Of a stretch of 45,817 nt of DNA, positions 18,860-28,172 are shown in pieces (position 1 is the first letter of the stretch; each line of letters opens with the position of its first letter). Made by a program: the position numbers and the translations under genes. The stretch is taken from positions 1 through 45,817 of IMG/VR virus record IMGVR_UViG_3300036832_000526; one strand, given 5' to 3'. This DNA comes from a virus. A model generated the notes under the pieces. That model was not told the DNA's origin and did not search any database. It saw nothing but the letters and a program-made list of their open reading frames with translations.

Positions 18860-19427
18860 AATGCACCGTCAGCCGGTCAGGTGTGGCGAATGACTGCGCG
18901 GCGGCAACTTGCCACCGATGATGCGAGCGTGCGCTCGCCACCATCGTCGTCGGCGCATCACGGTGCTGACCACAAGCCGCCGCACTCACGCCGACCTGCG
19001 CGTGACCGTAGTCGGAATGACACCACTGCCCGCCCTCGAACAGCCCGTGCGCTGCTGCGATGTGCGCCAGCTCATGCCGGGATGGCAGATGACAGCGAGC
19101 ATCGACGCGACCGCGCCCGGTCTGGCACACGTCGAGAGCGCGGCCACACGGGTGCATACTGCTCGATGAGCAGTGGCCACGTCGAATGCCGCCCATGAAG
19201 CGGACTATGCCGCCACGAGCTTCGATGTCGTCGACGTAGGCTTGGAATTGACCGGCGTGCGCCGAGCTGACGCGCGCTGTCGCGCCGGTCTTGTGCGAAA
19301 CAACATTGCCGCTGGCGTCAGACGGTGCAGCAGAAAAGTGCCGGTGGTGGTAGCGAGCGATTGCTGATGAGTTCGCGATCACGCACGCAAGCATGAGCGC
19401 GACGGCTATTGCTAGTCGTCGTTGCAT
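18858..19427 (-). CDS. Exported M15-type peptidase endolysin
   Basis: Encodes 189 residues. A signal peptide or signal-anchor is clear (MQRRLAIAVALMLACVIANS). The catalytic domain shows VRFMGGIRRGHCSSSS, MHPCGRALDVCQ (His92 and Asp99) and SDYGHAQVG (His142), the zinc-binding His-x6-Asp...His set of D-Ala-D-Ala carboxypeptidase-like (M15) or extensin-like murein peptidases. It is the last gene of the late operon, where phage lysis enzymes commonly sit, and should cut cell-wall peptide bridges. The hydrophobic N-terminus suggests Sec-dependent export, so a pinholin type of release is possible. Confidence 0.75.
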   Translation of the reverse strand: MQRRLAIAVALMLACVIANSSAIARYHHRHFSAAPSDASGNVVSHKTGATARVSSAHAGQFQAYVDDIEARGGIVRFMGGIRRGHCSSSSMHPCGRALDVCQTGRGRVDARCHLPSRHELAHIAAAHGLFEGGQWCHSDYGHAQVGVSAAACGQHRDAPTTMVASARSHHRWQVAAAQSFATPDRLTVH

Positions 19428-19447
19428 GATGTGTACCTTTCGGGTGA

Positions 19448-20959
19448 TCAGTACGGCAGGAAGGCATAGTCGTTGCTCACGTCAGGCTGTTGCATCGATG
19501 CAAAGTCTGTCGCGAACGGCCACAGGGGTAAATTCGCCATGTTGGTGTTGGGCGGTGGCAAGTTACCAAATGGGGACAATCCTGCCGGGATTTGCGCCTG
19601 CAGCGACGGCGGGATTGGTGCTTGCGGGTTCATCGGCTGCGGCGCTGGCGGTGTTGCATCAGGCGGCGGCATGCCAACCCCGTTGTAGGGCGCGAGTGGC
19701 AGGCCCTGCATCGTTGTCGGCTGCTTCGGTGTGGCATCGCCTGCCAGCAGGCCAGCTTGCTCCGGCGCGAGCGGTGTACCGCCCGGCGTGCGCCGCTGTC
19801 CTTGCGCGAGCAGACTGCTGCCAAAGTCTTGCTGGCCAACGCCCGGTGCGTGCTGCACGCCCGTCATCGGGTCCATCATTCCGCCGAATGGCAGCGCTGA
19901 CGGCTGATCTGGAGCAGGCGGCGGTAGCGATGGTTGTGGCACCGGCCCTTGTGCAGGACGAGCTGCCATAGCAGGGGCTGCAGGAGCAGCAGATCGCTGC
20001 GGGGCCGGTGCCGGTCGAGCTGGTCCGATGTCGCGCGTCAGACCCATTGCCTGTTCGCCGGAGCCACTCGGATTGACGATCTGATGACCAGTGTTCGGGT
20101 CGACGTAGGATGATGCAGCGCTGCCACCGCGCGGCGCGAGCGCGCTCGCCATAGTGGCTCCAAGCGATTTCGCTGATGGCACAGATTGCGCTGCGGCAGG
20201 TGGTGCGCCACCGCCTGCGCGCGGATCGCGATACGGCAACGGCGTTGAGCCGCCGCCCTCGACCGGCATCTGGATTGGCAACTTGGAGCCGGGATAGATC
20301 GATGACGGGGTCGTGCTGACGAGACCTTTGTCAGTCATCGCTGAGCCGAGCGGTAGCGAGCCCGCCGCCGCCTGCTGCTGCGCACCGCCACCGGGCTGCG
20401 CTGCGGCGTTCGTTTGATTTGGGACATCGGCCGGAGGTCGCGGCGGAATTGGCGTGCCCTCGACTTTCTTTTTCCAGATGTCCATGAACTGTTGCGACGT
20501 CAGACTGTCGACGCCACCGGGATAATTTTTCTTGAGATCGTTGGGCACATTGCCCCAGACCGCGCGCTTGGCCCATGCCTCGCCTTTCTGCTGGCCTTCG
20601 GCCGTGCGGGCCATGTTCTGCCACGCAGGCGCGCCGGGATTGTTCATGTGCGCAGCGACACCGCCCTCGCCCTGCTGATTGACGAGGTACAGCTCAGTCG
20701 GTGATGGCGCGCGACCGAATTTCTGCTGAAACCAATTGGCGCGGTCGGCATACATCTGCGAGCCCTGCTCCAGCCCGCTGCCGCCATAGCGCCGGATTTC
20801 ACTCGGCCCCATCTGCAACAGACCTGAGTACGAGCCGGTGCGCGCGTTCGGGTTGCCGCCGCTCTCGATCTGAACGTAGCGCGGCATGTACGCGGCGAGA
20901 TCAGGCGACAACCCCATCCTGCGCGCAACCGCAATCCTCGGGTCGTTCGGGTCCATCAT
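19448..20959 (-). CDS. Virion protein with N-terminal lytic transglycosylase domain
   Basis: Encodes 503 residues. The N-terminal 150 residues are an SLT-like domain: YVQIESGGNPNARTGSYSGL, with Glu32 as the probable catalytic residue, and LLQMGPSEIRRYGG. The remaining 350 residues are Pro/Ala/Gly/Gln-rich and probably disordered. In T7 a transglycosylase domain lies at the start of internal virion protein gp16, which opens the murein during DNA ejection; here it is a separate protein directly downstream of the gp16-position gene. ATG 20959 overlaps the upstream stop, and ATG 20956 is equally possible. Confidence 0.75.
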   Translation of the reverse strand: MMDPNDPRIAVARRMGLSPDLAAYMPRYVQIESGGNPNARTGSYSGLLQMGPSEIRRYGGSGLEQGSQMYADRANWFQQKFGRAPSPTELYLVNQQGEGGVAAHMNNPGAPAWQNMARTAEGQQKGEAWAKRAVWGNVPNDLKKNYPGGVDSLTSQQFMDIWKKKVEGTPIPPRPPADVPNQTNAAAQPGGGAQQQAAAGSLPLGSAMTDKGLVSTTPSSIYPGSKLPIQMPVEGGGSTPLPYRDPRAGGGAPPAAAQSVPSAKSLGATMASALAPRGGSAASSYVDPNTGHQIVNPSGSGEQAMGLTRDIGPARPAPAPQRSAAPAAPAMAARPAQGPVPQPSLPPPAPDQPSALPFGGMMDPMTGVQHAPGVGQQDFGSSLLAQGQRRTPGGTPLAPEQAGLLAGDATPKQPTTMQGLPLAPYNGVGMPPPDATPPAPQPMNPQAPIPPSLQAQIPAGLSPFGNLPPPNTNMANLPLWPFATDFASMQQPDVSNDYAFLPY

Positions 20960-23073
20960 TGCTGTGGCCTCGCCGCTTGAGCCGCCGCCAAGATCGCATT
21001 CAAGTCACCCGCCGATGGCAGTGGTCGCGAGAAATTGCCGGTCATGCCGCGCCGTGCTGCCTCGCTTTCGAGACCTCGGGCACGCGCGTAACCAAGCGCC
21101 GGATACGCGCCGAAATAACCGGCGATGCGGCCGACCGAGCCAGCGCCGGGAATGCCAGACGCCTGCAGGGCTTTCGACAGCAGGTCGGCAATCGAAAGAC
21201 GCGCGCCGATTTCACCCATCTGCCCGCCCATCGATTTGGTGAGGCCGGTCTGCTGCGTCGGGTAATTCAGACGGCCAGCGAGGTTGGAGAAATCCTGCAG
21301 CGCGGCCTGCTGATTGCCGCCGTACATGCGCTGCGCCTCTGGCGTCAGGTTGTCCCACCAGTTTTGGAAGCCTGACAGATTGGTCGCGCGCTTTGCTTCC
21401 AGCGTCTGCTGGATGCGATTGCGCAAAGCATCGCCCATAATCTGATCAAAAGCGCCGGGCGGTGCGTATTTCTCGAACGGCTGCAGGAGCTGCGGGCTCT
21501 GCTCCCCAGCTTTCACGACCGACGAATAGGCCTGCTGCGGTCGCATGCCGCCAATCGTTTCGCCAGACGTTCCCGGTTGCCCGGCGATGCGTGTGAAATA
21601 GTTCAGTGGGCCACCGCTGCCAGCAATCTGACGCGTCTCGTTCTGCGCTGCTGCAAACTCCTGCGGCGGGACGCCACGCGCGGCGGCAGCGTCCTGCATG
21701 GCCTTCGTGATCGGGCCATAGATTTGATCGGCCATGTGGCTGGGCACGCCTTCAGTCGATTGGGTCGTGCGGCCGAGATCGCTGCGGAAATTTTTCAAGG
21801 CCTCGTAGCGCACCGTCCCGGTGTTCGGGTCTTGCAGGTCCTGCAACGATTGAATGCGTGACGTCACCGGCTGCGCAGTTGTTGATGGTGCGCGCAGTTG
21901 ATTGGTCACTGGGTCGCGCACAACATTGTTCATCGCGCTCAGCACGCTCGACACATCAACCTGCGTGCCCGGGCCGACCCTGTTTTCCAGATCACTTTGC
22001 AGTGCCGAAACACGGTCTCCCAGATTTTGCCGGGCTGCACCTGCGGCCGTGATGACATCAGCGCCAATCGTCCCCGGCTCCGGCCGGTCGGTTGTCGCAC
22101 CGCGCGCCACGGCCGCTGTGTCGGCCGCGCTCGCAATCCCCGCCGATGCCTTCTGCCTTGCAGCGTCAATGACATCTCTACCGCCGCGCACGCCACTGAG
22201 CTGGTGTTCGAGCTGCTGCCCTGCGGTGTTGCCCAGCATCCCGGCTGTCGGCGTGATGCCATACTTGGCGGCGGTGTCTGCGATTTGTGCTGCGTCAGGA
22301 GCGCCATATTGCGCGTAGTGCTGCTCGACGCCGCGCCGGAGCATTGGGCCACCCATCACCGCAGCACCACCGAGCAGCGAGCCAATGTCTGCGCCGGTCT
22401 CACCGCCGAGACCCTCGCCCAGTTTGCCGCCGTAGTAGGAACCGGCAGCAGGGGCGACGGCCGTTGAGATCACCTTGCCGACCGCAGGCATCGCCCTTCG
22501 TGCCGCAAGCGCAGTGTTGTACGCGCCTGTTCCTAAGCCGCCCAAGACACCCGTCAATGCGCCTTCACCGATAGCCTGCGCTGGCCCGGCGTCGGCTGGC
22601 ATGTCGAGCCCGGCGCGCCCGCCCGTCGCTGATGCGAGCGCCTGTCGGGCGACCTGCGATGGAATTGGCAACCGTCCCTGCGATGCGTTGGCGCGCTCGA
22701 CAAACGCACGCGCTTCCGGCGTGGCGTCGGGCGCGGCGACGAGCGGCGGTTGAGAACCGCGCGGCGTGGCAATCCCGGCCTTCTCGGCCAGCCCGGCGAT
22801 TGCATTTGTCGCAGTTGCGAGCGTGTCTGGTACGCCGAAGGCAGCGCCTGCGGCGGCGCGCGCTCCGATGTTCAATGGGCTGTTCGGGTCAGGCTGGTCG
22901 CCTGCGGCCTGTGCAGGCGGCTGCATCTCGGCTTCGAGCTGCTTGCCGAATTTTGTGTCACCCAGTTTGAAGATGTTGGCATCCTGCACATAGGCAGGTG
23001 AGCCTTCCTTGCTCTCGCCGCTGAGCAGGCGCTGCGCCGCGCTCTTGTAATCTTCGTAATTCAGATCGGCCAT
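20956..23073 (-). CDS. Large internal virion (ejectosome-like) protein
   Basis: Encodes 705 residues from ATG 23073 with GAGG six bases upstream; the in-frame GTG at 23094 is less likely. It is rich in Ala, Gly and Gln, with a hydrophobic or glycine-rich stretch around residues 160-240 (GKVISTAVAPAAGSYYGGKL) and long helical segments. No enzymatic motif is seen. Position, size and composition fit a podovirus internal core protein that crosses the envelope during ejection (T7 gp15 or gp16 role), between a 465-residue protein and the transglycosylase. The assignment rests on gene order. Confidence 0.6.
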   Translation of the reverse strand: MADLNYEDYKSAAQRLLSGESKEGSPAYVQDANIFKLGDTKFGKQLEAEMQPPAQAAGDQPDPNSPLNIGARAAAGAAFGVPDTLATATNAIAGLAEKAGIATPRGSQPPLVAAPDATPEARAFVERANASQGRLPIPSQVARQALASATGGRAGLDMPADAGPAQAIGEGALTGVLGGLGTGAYNTALAARRAMPAVGKVISTAVAPAAGSYYGGKLGEGLGGETGADIGSLLGGAAVMGGPMLRRGVEQHYAQYGAPDAAQIADTAAKYGITPTAGMLGNTAGQQLEHQLSGVRGGRDVIDAARQKASAGIASAADTAAVARGATTDRPEPGTIGADVITAAGAARQNLGDRVSALQSDLENRVGPGTQVDVSSVLSAMNNVVRDPVTNQLRAPSTTAQPVTSRIQSLQDLQDPNTGTVRYEALKNFRSDLGRTTQSTEGVPSHMADQIYGPITKAMQDAAAARGVPPQEFAAAQNETRQIAGSGGPLNYFTRIAGQPGTSGETIGGMRPQQAYSSVVKAGEQSPQLLQPFEKYAPPGAFDQIMGDALRNRIQQTLEAKRATNLSGFQNWWDNLTPEAQRMYGGNQQAALQDFSNLAGRLNYPTQQTGLTKSMGGQMGEIGARLSIADLLSKALQASGIPGAGSVGRIAGYFGAYPALGYARARGLESEAARRGMTGNFSRPLPSAGDLNAILAAAQAARPQQ

Positions 23074-23080
23074 GATCGCC

Positions 23081-24478
23081 TCATTGTGGGACACTCAGGC
23101 GGCGGCGCAGATCGTTGAGCGAGTTGCTGGGCGGGGCTTTGCCGCCCAGCATCGTGATGTCGTAGGAAGGCACGCCCGAGAATTTCGGCACGGCAATATC
23201 TGGGTTGATGCCCTGCTGTCCGGTGAAGCGTCCGCGCGTCGGCGCAACCTCGGCCTCATAAGCCTGCTGCGCACTGCGCGCTGTGCTGACGGCCGTACCG
23301 ACAATGCCCATACGCACCTCTGGCGACAGCTCGCGGCCTTTGCCAACCTGCGACAGCAGGTCCTCAATATTTTTCAGATACGACTGCGATTGAGAAACAT
23401 CGGTCGCGCCGAGCTGCACCATGCGCGATTGCTTCGCCTGCACAGCCTCGCGCATTTTGCTCAGCGCGGCTTGATCGCGGAACCAGCCGGGCTCACCGGG
23501 CTGACGCGGTGTCGTATAGGCGTCGACAATTGACTGTGCAGCATCGGATGCAGTCTTTGCGTCCTGATAGGCTGGCGACTTGAGAACGGTTTCTCGGTTC
23601 ACATAGTCCGCGCCCGGCGCGAGCTGGAGCTGGACAGCCGGTGTCTGCGGCGGTGTGCTGGGCGCTCCCTGCGTGAGCGGCGCGGCACCGACAGAAGGTT
23701 GCTGCGGCATCATTGCGCCGCTGACGTCGAGATGATGCCCGGCGAGTTGCCCGGCCAGCGCCGGTGACCACGGCTGAAATTCCCGCGATGTTTGATAGGT
23801 CGGTAAGCCGCCAACCGTTGTCACGCTGGTCTTGGCGCGCGCCAGTTGATTGCCAGCCTGATGCGCGGCAAATGCTTCCTGCGGGCTGAGCTGCTGACCG
23901 CTCTGCACTTTCTGTTCGATGGCGTAGAGCGTCGAGCGCGCCACCTCATCATTCGAGCCCGGCGTTAACGGTGCGGCCGGGATGTCGACACCCTGCGCCT
24001 TGGCCAGCTCGCGCTGACCGAGATCGGCCGGTGAATGCCCGGCAACGTCCATCGCGCCGAGCGCCTGCAGCTTCTGTGCTTGCGGGTAATCACCCTTCGC
24101 AATCGCTGCGGCAATGGCATCACGATAATATTGCACCTTCTTTTGCCGTATGACGTCAACCTGTGGATTGGCCTGCGCTGGCGGTGCTGCTTGCGGCTGC
24201 ACGTCACCCCAGACGTTTGTCGTCGGCGCTGCAACGGCAGGCGGCGCTGCGTTGGCTCCCGGCTGAATGTTTGTGTTGAAAAGATCGGTCGTGCTTTGAC
24301 CGAGCTGCCGCTCCGTATCCATCTGCTGTTGGAGCTTCTGGCGCTCCAGATTTTTGGTCATCAGGTCACCGTAAGCCGACGCCGCTTTCAACTGCAGCAT
24401 CGGGCCACCCATGATGGTGTCGCCAATGCCAGCGAGCGCGCTACCGATGGTCGGGTCCTCGACGAATTGTGCGGGCAT
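23081..24478 (-). CDS. Internal virion protein candidate
   Basis: Encodes 465 residues starting MPAQFVEDPTIGSALAGIGD. It has helical, Gln-rich N-terminal stretches (TKNLERQKLQQQMDTERQLG), a Pro/Ala-rich middle and a helical C-terminus (QSQSYLKNIEDLLSQVGKGR). The order after two shorter Gln-rich proteins mirrors T7 gp14 followed by gp15. No enzymatic motif is visible. The TGATG junction with the upstream gene shows co-translation. Structural function is inferred from context. Confidence 0.6.
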   Translation of the reverse strand: MPAQFVEDPTIGSALAGIGDTIMGGPMLQLKAASAYGDLMTKNLERQKLQQQMDTERQLGQSTTDLFNTNIQPGANAAPPAVAAPTTNVWGDVQPQAAPPAQANPQVDVIRQKKVQYYRDAIAAAIAKGDYPQAQKLQALGAMDVAGHSPADLGQRELAKAQGVDIPAAPLTPGSNDEVARSTLYAIEQKVQSGQQLSPQEAFAAHQAGNQLARAKTSVTTVGGLPTYQTSREFQPWSPALAGQLAGHHLDVSGAMMPQQPSVGAAPLTQGAPSTPPQTPAVQLQLAPGADYVNRETVLKSPAYQDAKTASDAAQSIVDAYTTPRQPGEPGWFRDQAALSKMREAVQAKQSRMVQLGATDVSQSQSYLKNIEDLLSQVGKGRELSPEVRMGIVGTAVSTARSAQQAYEAEVAPTRGRFTGQQGINPDIAVPKFSGVPSYDITMLGGKAPPSNSLNDLRRRLSVPQ

Positions 24479-25179
24479 CAGATGGTCCCTGACAGGCTTG
24501 CATAGCCACCGCCGCCGAAGGCTTTACCGGCGATGCCAGCGAGCGAGTTTGCGATGCTGCCAAACGGTGACGGCGTGGATTGGTATTTGATCGGCTCGAC
24601 GTTCTTGGCCACGCTGTAGGCCGCGAGATCGCCGCGCCGGTAATTGTTGTAGAGGTCGATGCCTTGGTTGCCTTGCTGGAACGCCGTGTTGGTGTAGTTG
24701 GTCAGGCCGAATTGCGACGGGCCGTAGGACTGCAGCGTTGCCAGCGCGGCGATGCGGCTGCGCGCATCCTGCGCGGCCGACGCGATCTGCTGGCCGATAG
24801 CAGCCTTGACCGGCGCAGCCGCGTTCTTTTGACCGGAGAGAAGCTGACCTGCAATCGCGTTCGGGTCACCGGACGATTGCGCAGCGAGCTGCTCCGGCGT
24901 GAGCGCCGTGTTCAGGCGGTCCTGTTCGGTCTGCTGCTGAGTTTTTTGCTGGTTTGCAGAAATCTGCTGCTGCGTGGTGTCCATCGCTGTCTGGGCCTTG
25001 GCGCGGTTTTCCTGATCGCGCGCAAAAGCTTCCTGCGATTGCTGACGCTGATAGGCAATCCACTGCGCATTGGCGTCGTTCTGTTTGTTCATCATGTCTT
25101 GCTGTTGAGAATAGTTGATGCCAGCAGACGCGATGGAGCCAATCGCACCCAGAAGCCCGCCAACGAGAGGATCACACAT
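24478..25179 (-). CDS. Gln-rich internal virion protein candidate (gp14-like position)
   Basis: Encodes 233 residues. The N-terminus has a short apolar, glycine-rich stretch (DPLVGGLLGAIGSIASAGIN) followed by a long Gln/Ala/Asn-rich helical region (QQQDMMNKQNDANAQWIAYQ). This composition is typical of podovirus internal virion proteins that insert in the host envelope during infection, such as T7 gp14. ATG 25179 has GAGG nine bases upstream. It resembles the upstream protein (25194-25841) in composition; the two may be paralogues. Confidence 0.6.
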   Translation of the reverse strand: MCDPLVGGLLGAIGSIASAGINYSQQQDMMNKQNDANAQWIAYQRQQSQEAFARDQENRAKAQTAMDTTQQQISANQQKTQQQTEQDRLNTALTPEQLAAQSSGDPNAIAGQLLSGQKNAAAPVKAAIGQQIASAAQDARSRIAALATLQSYGPSQFGLTNYTNTAFQQGNQGIDLYNNYRRGDLAAYSVAKNVEPIKYQSTPSPFGSIANSLAGIAGKAFGGGGYASLSGTI

Positions 25180-25193
25180 AGGTCATGTCCTCA

Positions 25194-25841
25194 TCAGACC
25201 GCGTTGACCGTGTTGATTGCGCCCGGCCCTTGCCCGCTCTGGCTGGCGATGCCCTTGTTGAAATAGTAGTTGTTCAGTGCGCTGTTGGCGTAACCGATGC
25301 CGCCAACCGCGAGCGGCGTGAACATCGCGCCAAGCGGGTTGAGGTTCGGCGTTGCGACCGCACCCTGTTGCACCATGCCGGTCGCCGTGTTGGCGGCGAC
25401 AGTCGGGTCCTCAGTCGCGTAGAGCTGATTGATGGCCTGCTGCTTCTCGTTGGAGATGTTCGAGCGCAGCGCGGCCGTCTGCTGGTCGGCCTGCGCACGC
25501 AATGCCGCGTCGTTGGTCAGGTTCTCGGTATTGAGAATGCCCTGCGCCTGCCCGGCAGCGGTCGAACGCAACGTACCAGCGCGTGCCAGATCGTAGGTGA
25601 GCTTGCGCTGCGCCTGCTCATATTGCGTTTGCAATTGCGGCTGCGTGTAGTCGAGGCTGGCCTGATTATATTTGTTGTAGAAGCTGTCATCGAAATTGCC
25701 GCTGGCGAAGATGTTGTTGACGGCATCGGTACCCGACGCAAGCCGTGCCTGACGGTCAGCCTCTTTTTGCTTGGCCTCAGCGGCCTGCTGCATTTCAAAA
25801 TTGACCATCTGGTCGTTTGACGGTTTTGATTTTCCACCCAT
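25194..25841 (-). CDS. Gln/Asn-rich virion protein candidate
   Basis: Encodes 215 residues from ATG 25841 (MGGKSKPSNDQMVNFEMQQA), with AAAGG upstream and a TGATG junction to the GNAT gene. Long helices dominate (QPQLQTQYEQAQRKLTYDLA, ALRAQADQQTAALRSNISNE), and the C-terminus is more hydrophobic (GAMFTPLAVGGIGYANSALN). Together with the next gene it takes the place of T7 gp14. There is no catalytic signature. The virion role is inferred from order and composition. Confidence 0.6.
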   Translation of the reverse strand: MGGKSKPSNDQMVNFEMQQAAEAKQKEADRQARLASGTDAVNNIFASGNFDDSFYNKYNQASLDYTQPQLQTQYEQAQRKLTYDLARAGTLRSTAAGQAQGILNTENLTNDAALRAQADQQTAALRSNISNEKQQAINQLYATEDPTVAANTATGMVQQGAVATPNLNPLGAMFTPLAVGGIGYANSALNNYYFNKGIASQSGQGPGAINTVNAV

Positions 25842-26329
25842 CACAGCACCTTTCGCATGACGACACCGATTTCCTCGGCACCGAATTTTTTGAAAAGATT
25901 GACGAGCGTCGGCATGCGTTCGTGACCGCTCGTCAGCGGAATGTGCATGCAATCTGCGCCGTCACCTTTGGCCAAACTCATTGCAGCGCTGACGAGCGCA
26001 CGGCCAACCGGCGTGCCGCGATATTCGCGCACGACGAACACCTCACCGAGTACAGCGAGCTTGTCGGTGAAGCTGTCGTCGATGTGATAGGAAATCGTGC
26101 CGATGATGCGGCCGTTGTGTTCGGCAACGATGTAGGGCGCAAACCCGGTCTTGATCGCCGTGGTCAGAAAGCGCGTGCTGATCTCGGGTTTAAATTCAAG
26201 ACACGACTTGTACTGCGCCTCAGCAAAGAACGTCGCGAACAGCTCGACGAGCTGCTCGACGTCTGAGACGTTCGCCAAGCGCAATTGGGGTACAGCCTGC
26301 GCGCTTTGTTGCTGCGGGGCGGCGCTCAT
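25841..26329 (-). CDS. GNAT-family acetyltransferase
   Basis: Encodes 162 residues. The acetyl-CoA binding region is recognisable: AVLGEVFVVREYRGTPVGRA (motif A with R-x-x-G-x-x-x/G-R) preceded by IGTISYHIDDS and PYIVAEHNGRI. It ends FKKFGAEEIGVVMRKVL, typical of GNAT proteins. The target could be a host protein, a small molecule or a virion component. A second GNAT-like (gp13-type) gene lies directly upstream. The N-terminus (SAAPQQQSAQAVPQL) looks like a flexible extension. A GNAT gene between tail and ejection genes is known from several podoviruses of this type, from memory. Confidence 0.75.
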   Translation of the reverse strand: MSAAPQQQSAQAVPQLRLANVSDVEQLVELFATFFAEAQYKSCLEFKPEISTRFLTTAIKTGFAPYIVAEHNGRIIGTISYHIDDSFTDKLAVLGEVFVVREYRGTPVGRALVSAAMSLAKGDGADCMHIPLTSGHERMPTLVNLFKKFGAEEIGVVMRKVL

Positions 26330-26786
26330 TGCTGAGCCACCTGTAGATTATGAAATCTTCGCCGCGCTTGCCGGAGGAGCGCATGACGGCTTCCTGTGTG
26401 GCATCGAACAGTGCGACGAAACGACCGACATCTTCGCGGTCGGAAAGCGCACGGCACTCGACGCGGTGGTAGCCGTGTTCCAGCAGAAGCGGCATCATAA
26501 ACCTGCGGACGTGCCTTGTCATCGGCCAAAGCGCCCGGCCCCATTCGTCGGTGCCGAAGGCAAAAGCCGAGCCCACGCCCGGCCAGAGGTCCACCAACCC
26601 CCACGCGCTGATCGGTTGCTGATCGGAGGCCACAAAGGCCATCACCGCAGCCGCCATCACCCGGTCTGCGAGACGGAACTGGGTGTCGCTGAAGGACGTC
26701 GCCGCCAGCTCGCGGCGATCTATGTCGCGCAGGTTGCGCTCGATGTAGTCGAGCGCCGGGCGGGTTGCCGGTGCGATGCGGATCAT
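26220..26786 (-). CDS. T7 gp13-like protein with GNAT-like fold, 3' end uncertain
   Basis: ATG 26786 overlaps the upstream stop (ATGA). The frame encodes 188 residues: MIRIAPATRPALDYIERNLR, DIDRRELAATSFSDTQFRLA, GLVDLWPGVGSAFAFGTDEW and HGYHRVECRALSDREDVGRF. This pattern (RPAT--D---I--NLR--D--EL) matches the phage gp13/DUF2833-like internal virion proteins related to acetyltransferases. The last 35 residues run through the start of the next gene and are an Arg-rich shadow. A shift just after DFIIY would give QVAQQ and a stop overlapping the next ATG (ATGA at 26326-26329), so a frameshift or sequence error is likely. Confidence 0.65.
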   Translation of the reverse strand: MIRIAPATRPALDYIERNLRDIDRRELAATSFSDTQFRLADRVMAAAVMAFVASDQQPISAWGLVDLWPGVGSAFAFGTDEWGRALWPMTRHVRRFMMPLLLEHGYHRVECRALSDREDVGRFVALFDATQEAVMRSSGKRGEDFIIYRWLSNERRPAATKRAGCTPIALGERLRRRAARRAVRDVLC

Positions 26787-28165
26787 CCGGTTTCGGCCAG
26801 ATCATAATGCACAATCATGTTTGAAAGGGTGAGCGGGCCGTCAGAGGTCGAGCGCAGGCGCAGCGAGATGTGCGTGCCGTGGCCCTCCATCGGGATGCGA
26901 CCCTGCAGGAAGGTCGGACCAATCAGCTTGCCGATGTAATCCTCAGCGCCGGTCGTCGGGTCGAACGAGGCGTAGACGTCCCACTCGCCTTCGCAGATCG
27001 CGTCAAGGCCGTGGAATTTCTTGAACGTCGCGGGTTGGTCACCGCCGTGATACGGCAGCACTGCCTCAACCGGACTGGTGTCAAAAATAGGCTGCGTCGG
27101 GTCGGTGCCGCCAAAGACGTAGACGTTGTCCGCATCATCGCGCACATAAACGCGCTGCTGAGATGAAGCGGCGGCGGTGATCGTGAACCCCGGGTCGTAC
27201 TCCGACCACGCGGTGATCTTCGGGCCGGGAAACGCCGACAGGATGTAAATGCGGTCGGGCAGGATAATCCAGAAGCGACCGGCGACCGGCTGCAGCAGCG
27301 AGATTGTCGGGTTGAGAAACGCCTTGCCTTGACTACGAAACAGGTCCTGCATCACCGGGTCGAGCGGTGAGCCGATGTCTGACACAGCGGCAGCGAGTGA
27401 AGCGTTGCGGGCACGCAGCGAGCGCACGCCGTCAGGCGCGACATAAAGCACGTCGCCGGAGCCGTACTGCAGCACTGACTTTGGCGCGATGGTGCCCGCC
27501 TGCCGCAGCGTCTGCTGATAGGTGTTCTGCAGCGGGTCGGGGTCGATTGTCCAAAGCTGCGTTGCGGTCTCCGACATGATGGCGAGGTTGTTGTAGTAGA
27601 CCTCAAGGCCCTGACAGTCGGTCATGTCGCTGTCCTCAAGCGACAGGTCAATCGAGCCAGAGCCGGTGCCACCCCAGTCGTCGGCCGCGCCGACTGCGGA
27701 GAAATACAGGACCGAGCCCGCAACCGTGTGCATCTTGGTCTTGTAGGTGCGGCAATAAAGACCGTTGGCACCGGGCACGCTGTTGCCATCGTAGAACCGC
27801 ATGATGGTGCCAACGTCATCGGTCTGCACGATGGCGAATGCTTTGTTGTCGAAGAGATCGTGGTCGATAATGGCGCTGATGTTCGGCGTGTTGAGCATCA
27901 GCGTGCCAACGTCAAACGGGCCGCTTGGGTCGATTTGCCCGGGACCATTGGGGCCAAAGACATAGATGTTTTGCAACAGCTCGATCAGACCCTTGCTCTC
28001 AGGATCAACCGATTTGATCTTGGTGAAGGCGTAGCGCTTCTCGATCTCACCGCCCGGCGTGATGTGCAGATTTTTCAGACTGCGTAATGTGCCAGCCGGT
28101 GCTGCCAGCGGTGAGCGCCGGAGATCGAGGCCAGCCGCAAAATTCTCAATCGTGAAATACGGCAC
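26783..28165 (-). CDS. Tail tubular protein B-like (gp12-like) structural protein
   Basis: Encodes 460 residues from GTG 28165, which has GAGG six bases upstream and follows the previous stop by seven bases; the frame is open far upstream, but that part is a shadow of the previous gene. It starts with VPYFTIENFAAGLDLRRSPL and LRSLKNLHITPGGEIEKRYA, the typical opening of short-tail nozzle proteins in podoviruses, and continues as a beta-rich protein (WTIDPDPLQNTYQQTL, AGRFWIILPDRIYILSAFPG). It should form the tail nozzle with the product of the preceding gene. The length is shorter than T7 gp12 (about 790). Confidence 0.75.
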   Translation of the reverse strand: MPYFTIENFAAGLDLRRSPLAAPAGTLRSLKNLHITPGGEIEKRYAFTKIKSVDPESKGLIELLQNIYVFGPNGPGQIDPSGPFDVGTLMLNTPNISAIIDHDLFDNKAFAIVQTDDVGTIMRFYDGNSVPGANGLYCRTYKTKMHTVAGSVLYFSAVGAADDWGGTGSGSIDLSLEDSDMTDCQGLEVYYNNLAIMSETATQLWTIDPDPLQNTYQQTLRQAGTIAPKSVLQYGSGDVLYVAPDGVRSLRARNASLAAAVSDIGSPLDPVMQDLFRSQGKAFLNPTISLLQPVAGRFWIILPDRIYILSAFPGPKITAWSEYDPGFTITAAASSQQRVYVRDDADNVYVFGGTDPTQPIFDTSPVEAVLPYHGGDQPATFKKFHGLDAICEGEWDVYASFDPTTGAEDYIGKLIGPTFLQGRIPMEGHGTHISLRLRSTSDGPLTLSNMIVHYDLAETG

Positions 28166-28172
28166 TGCGGCC

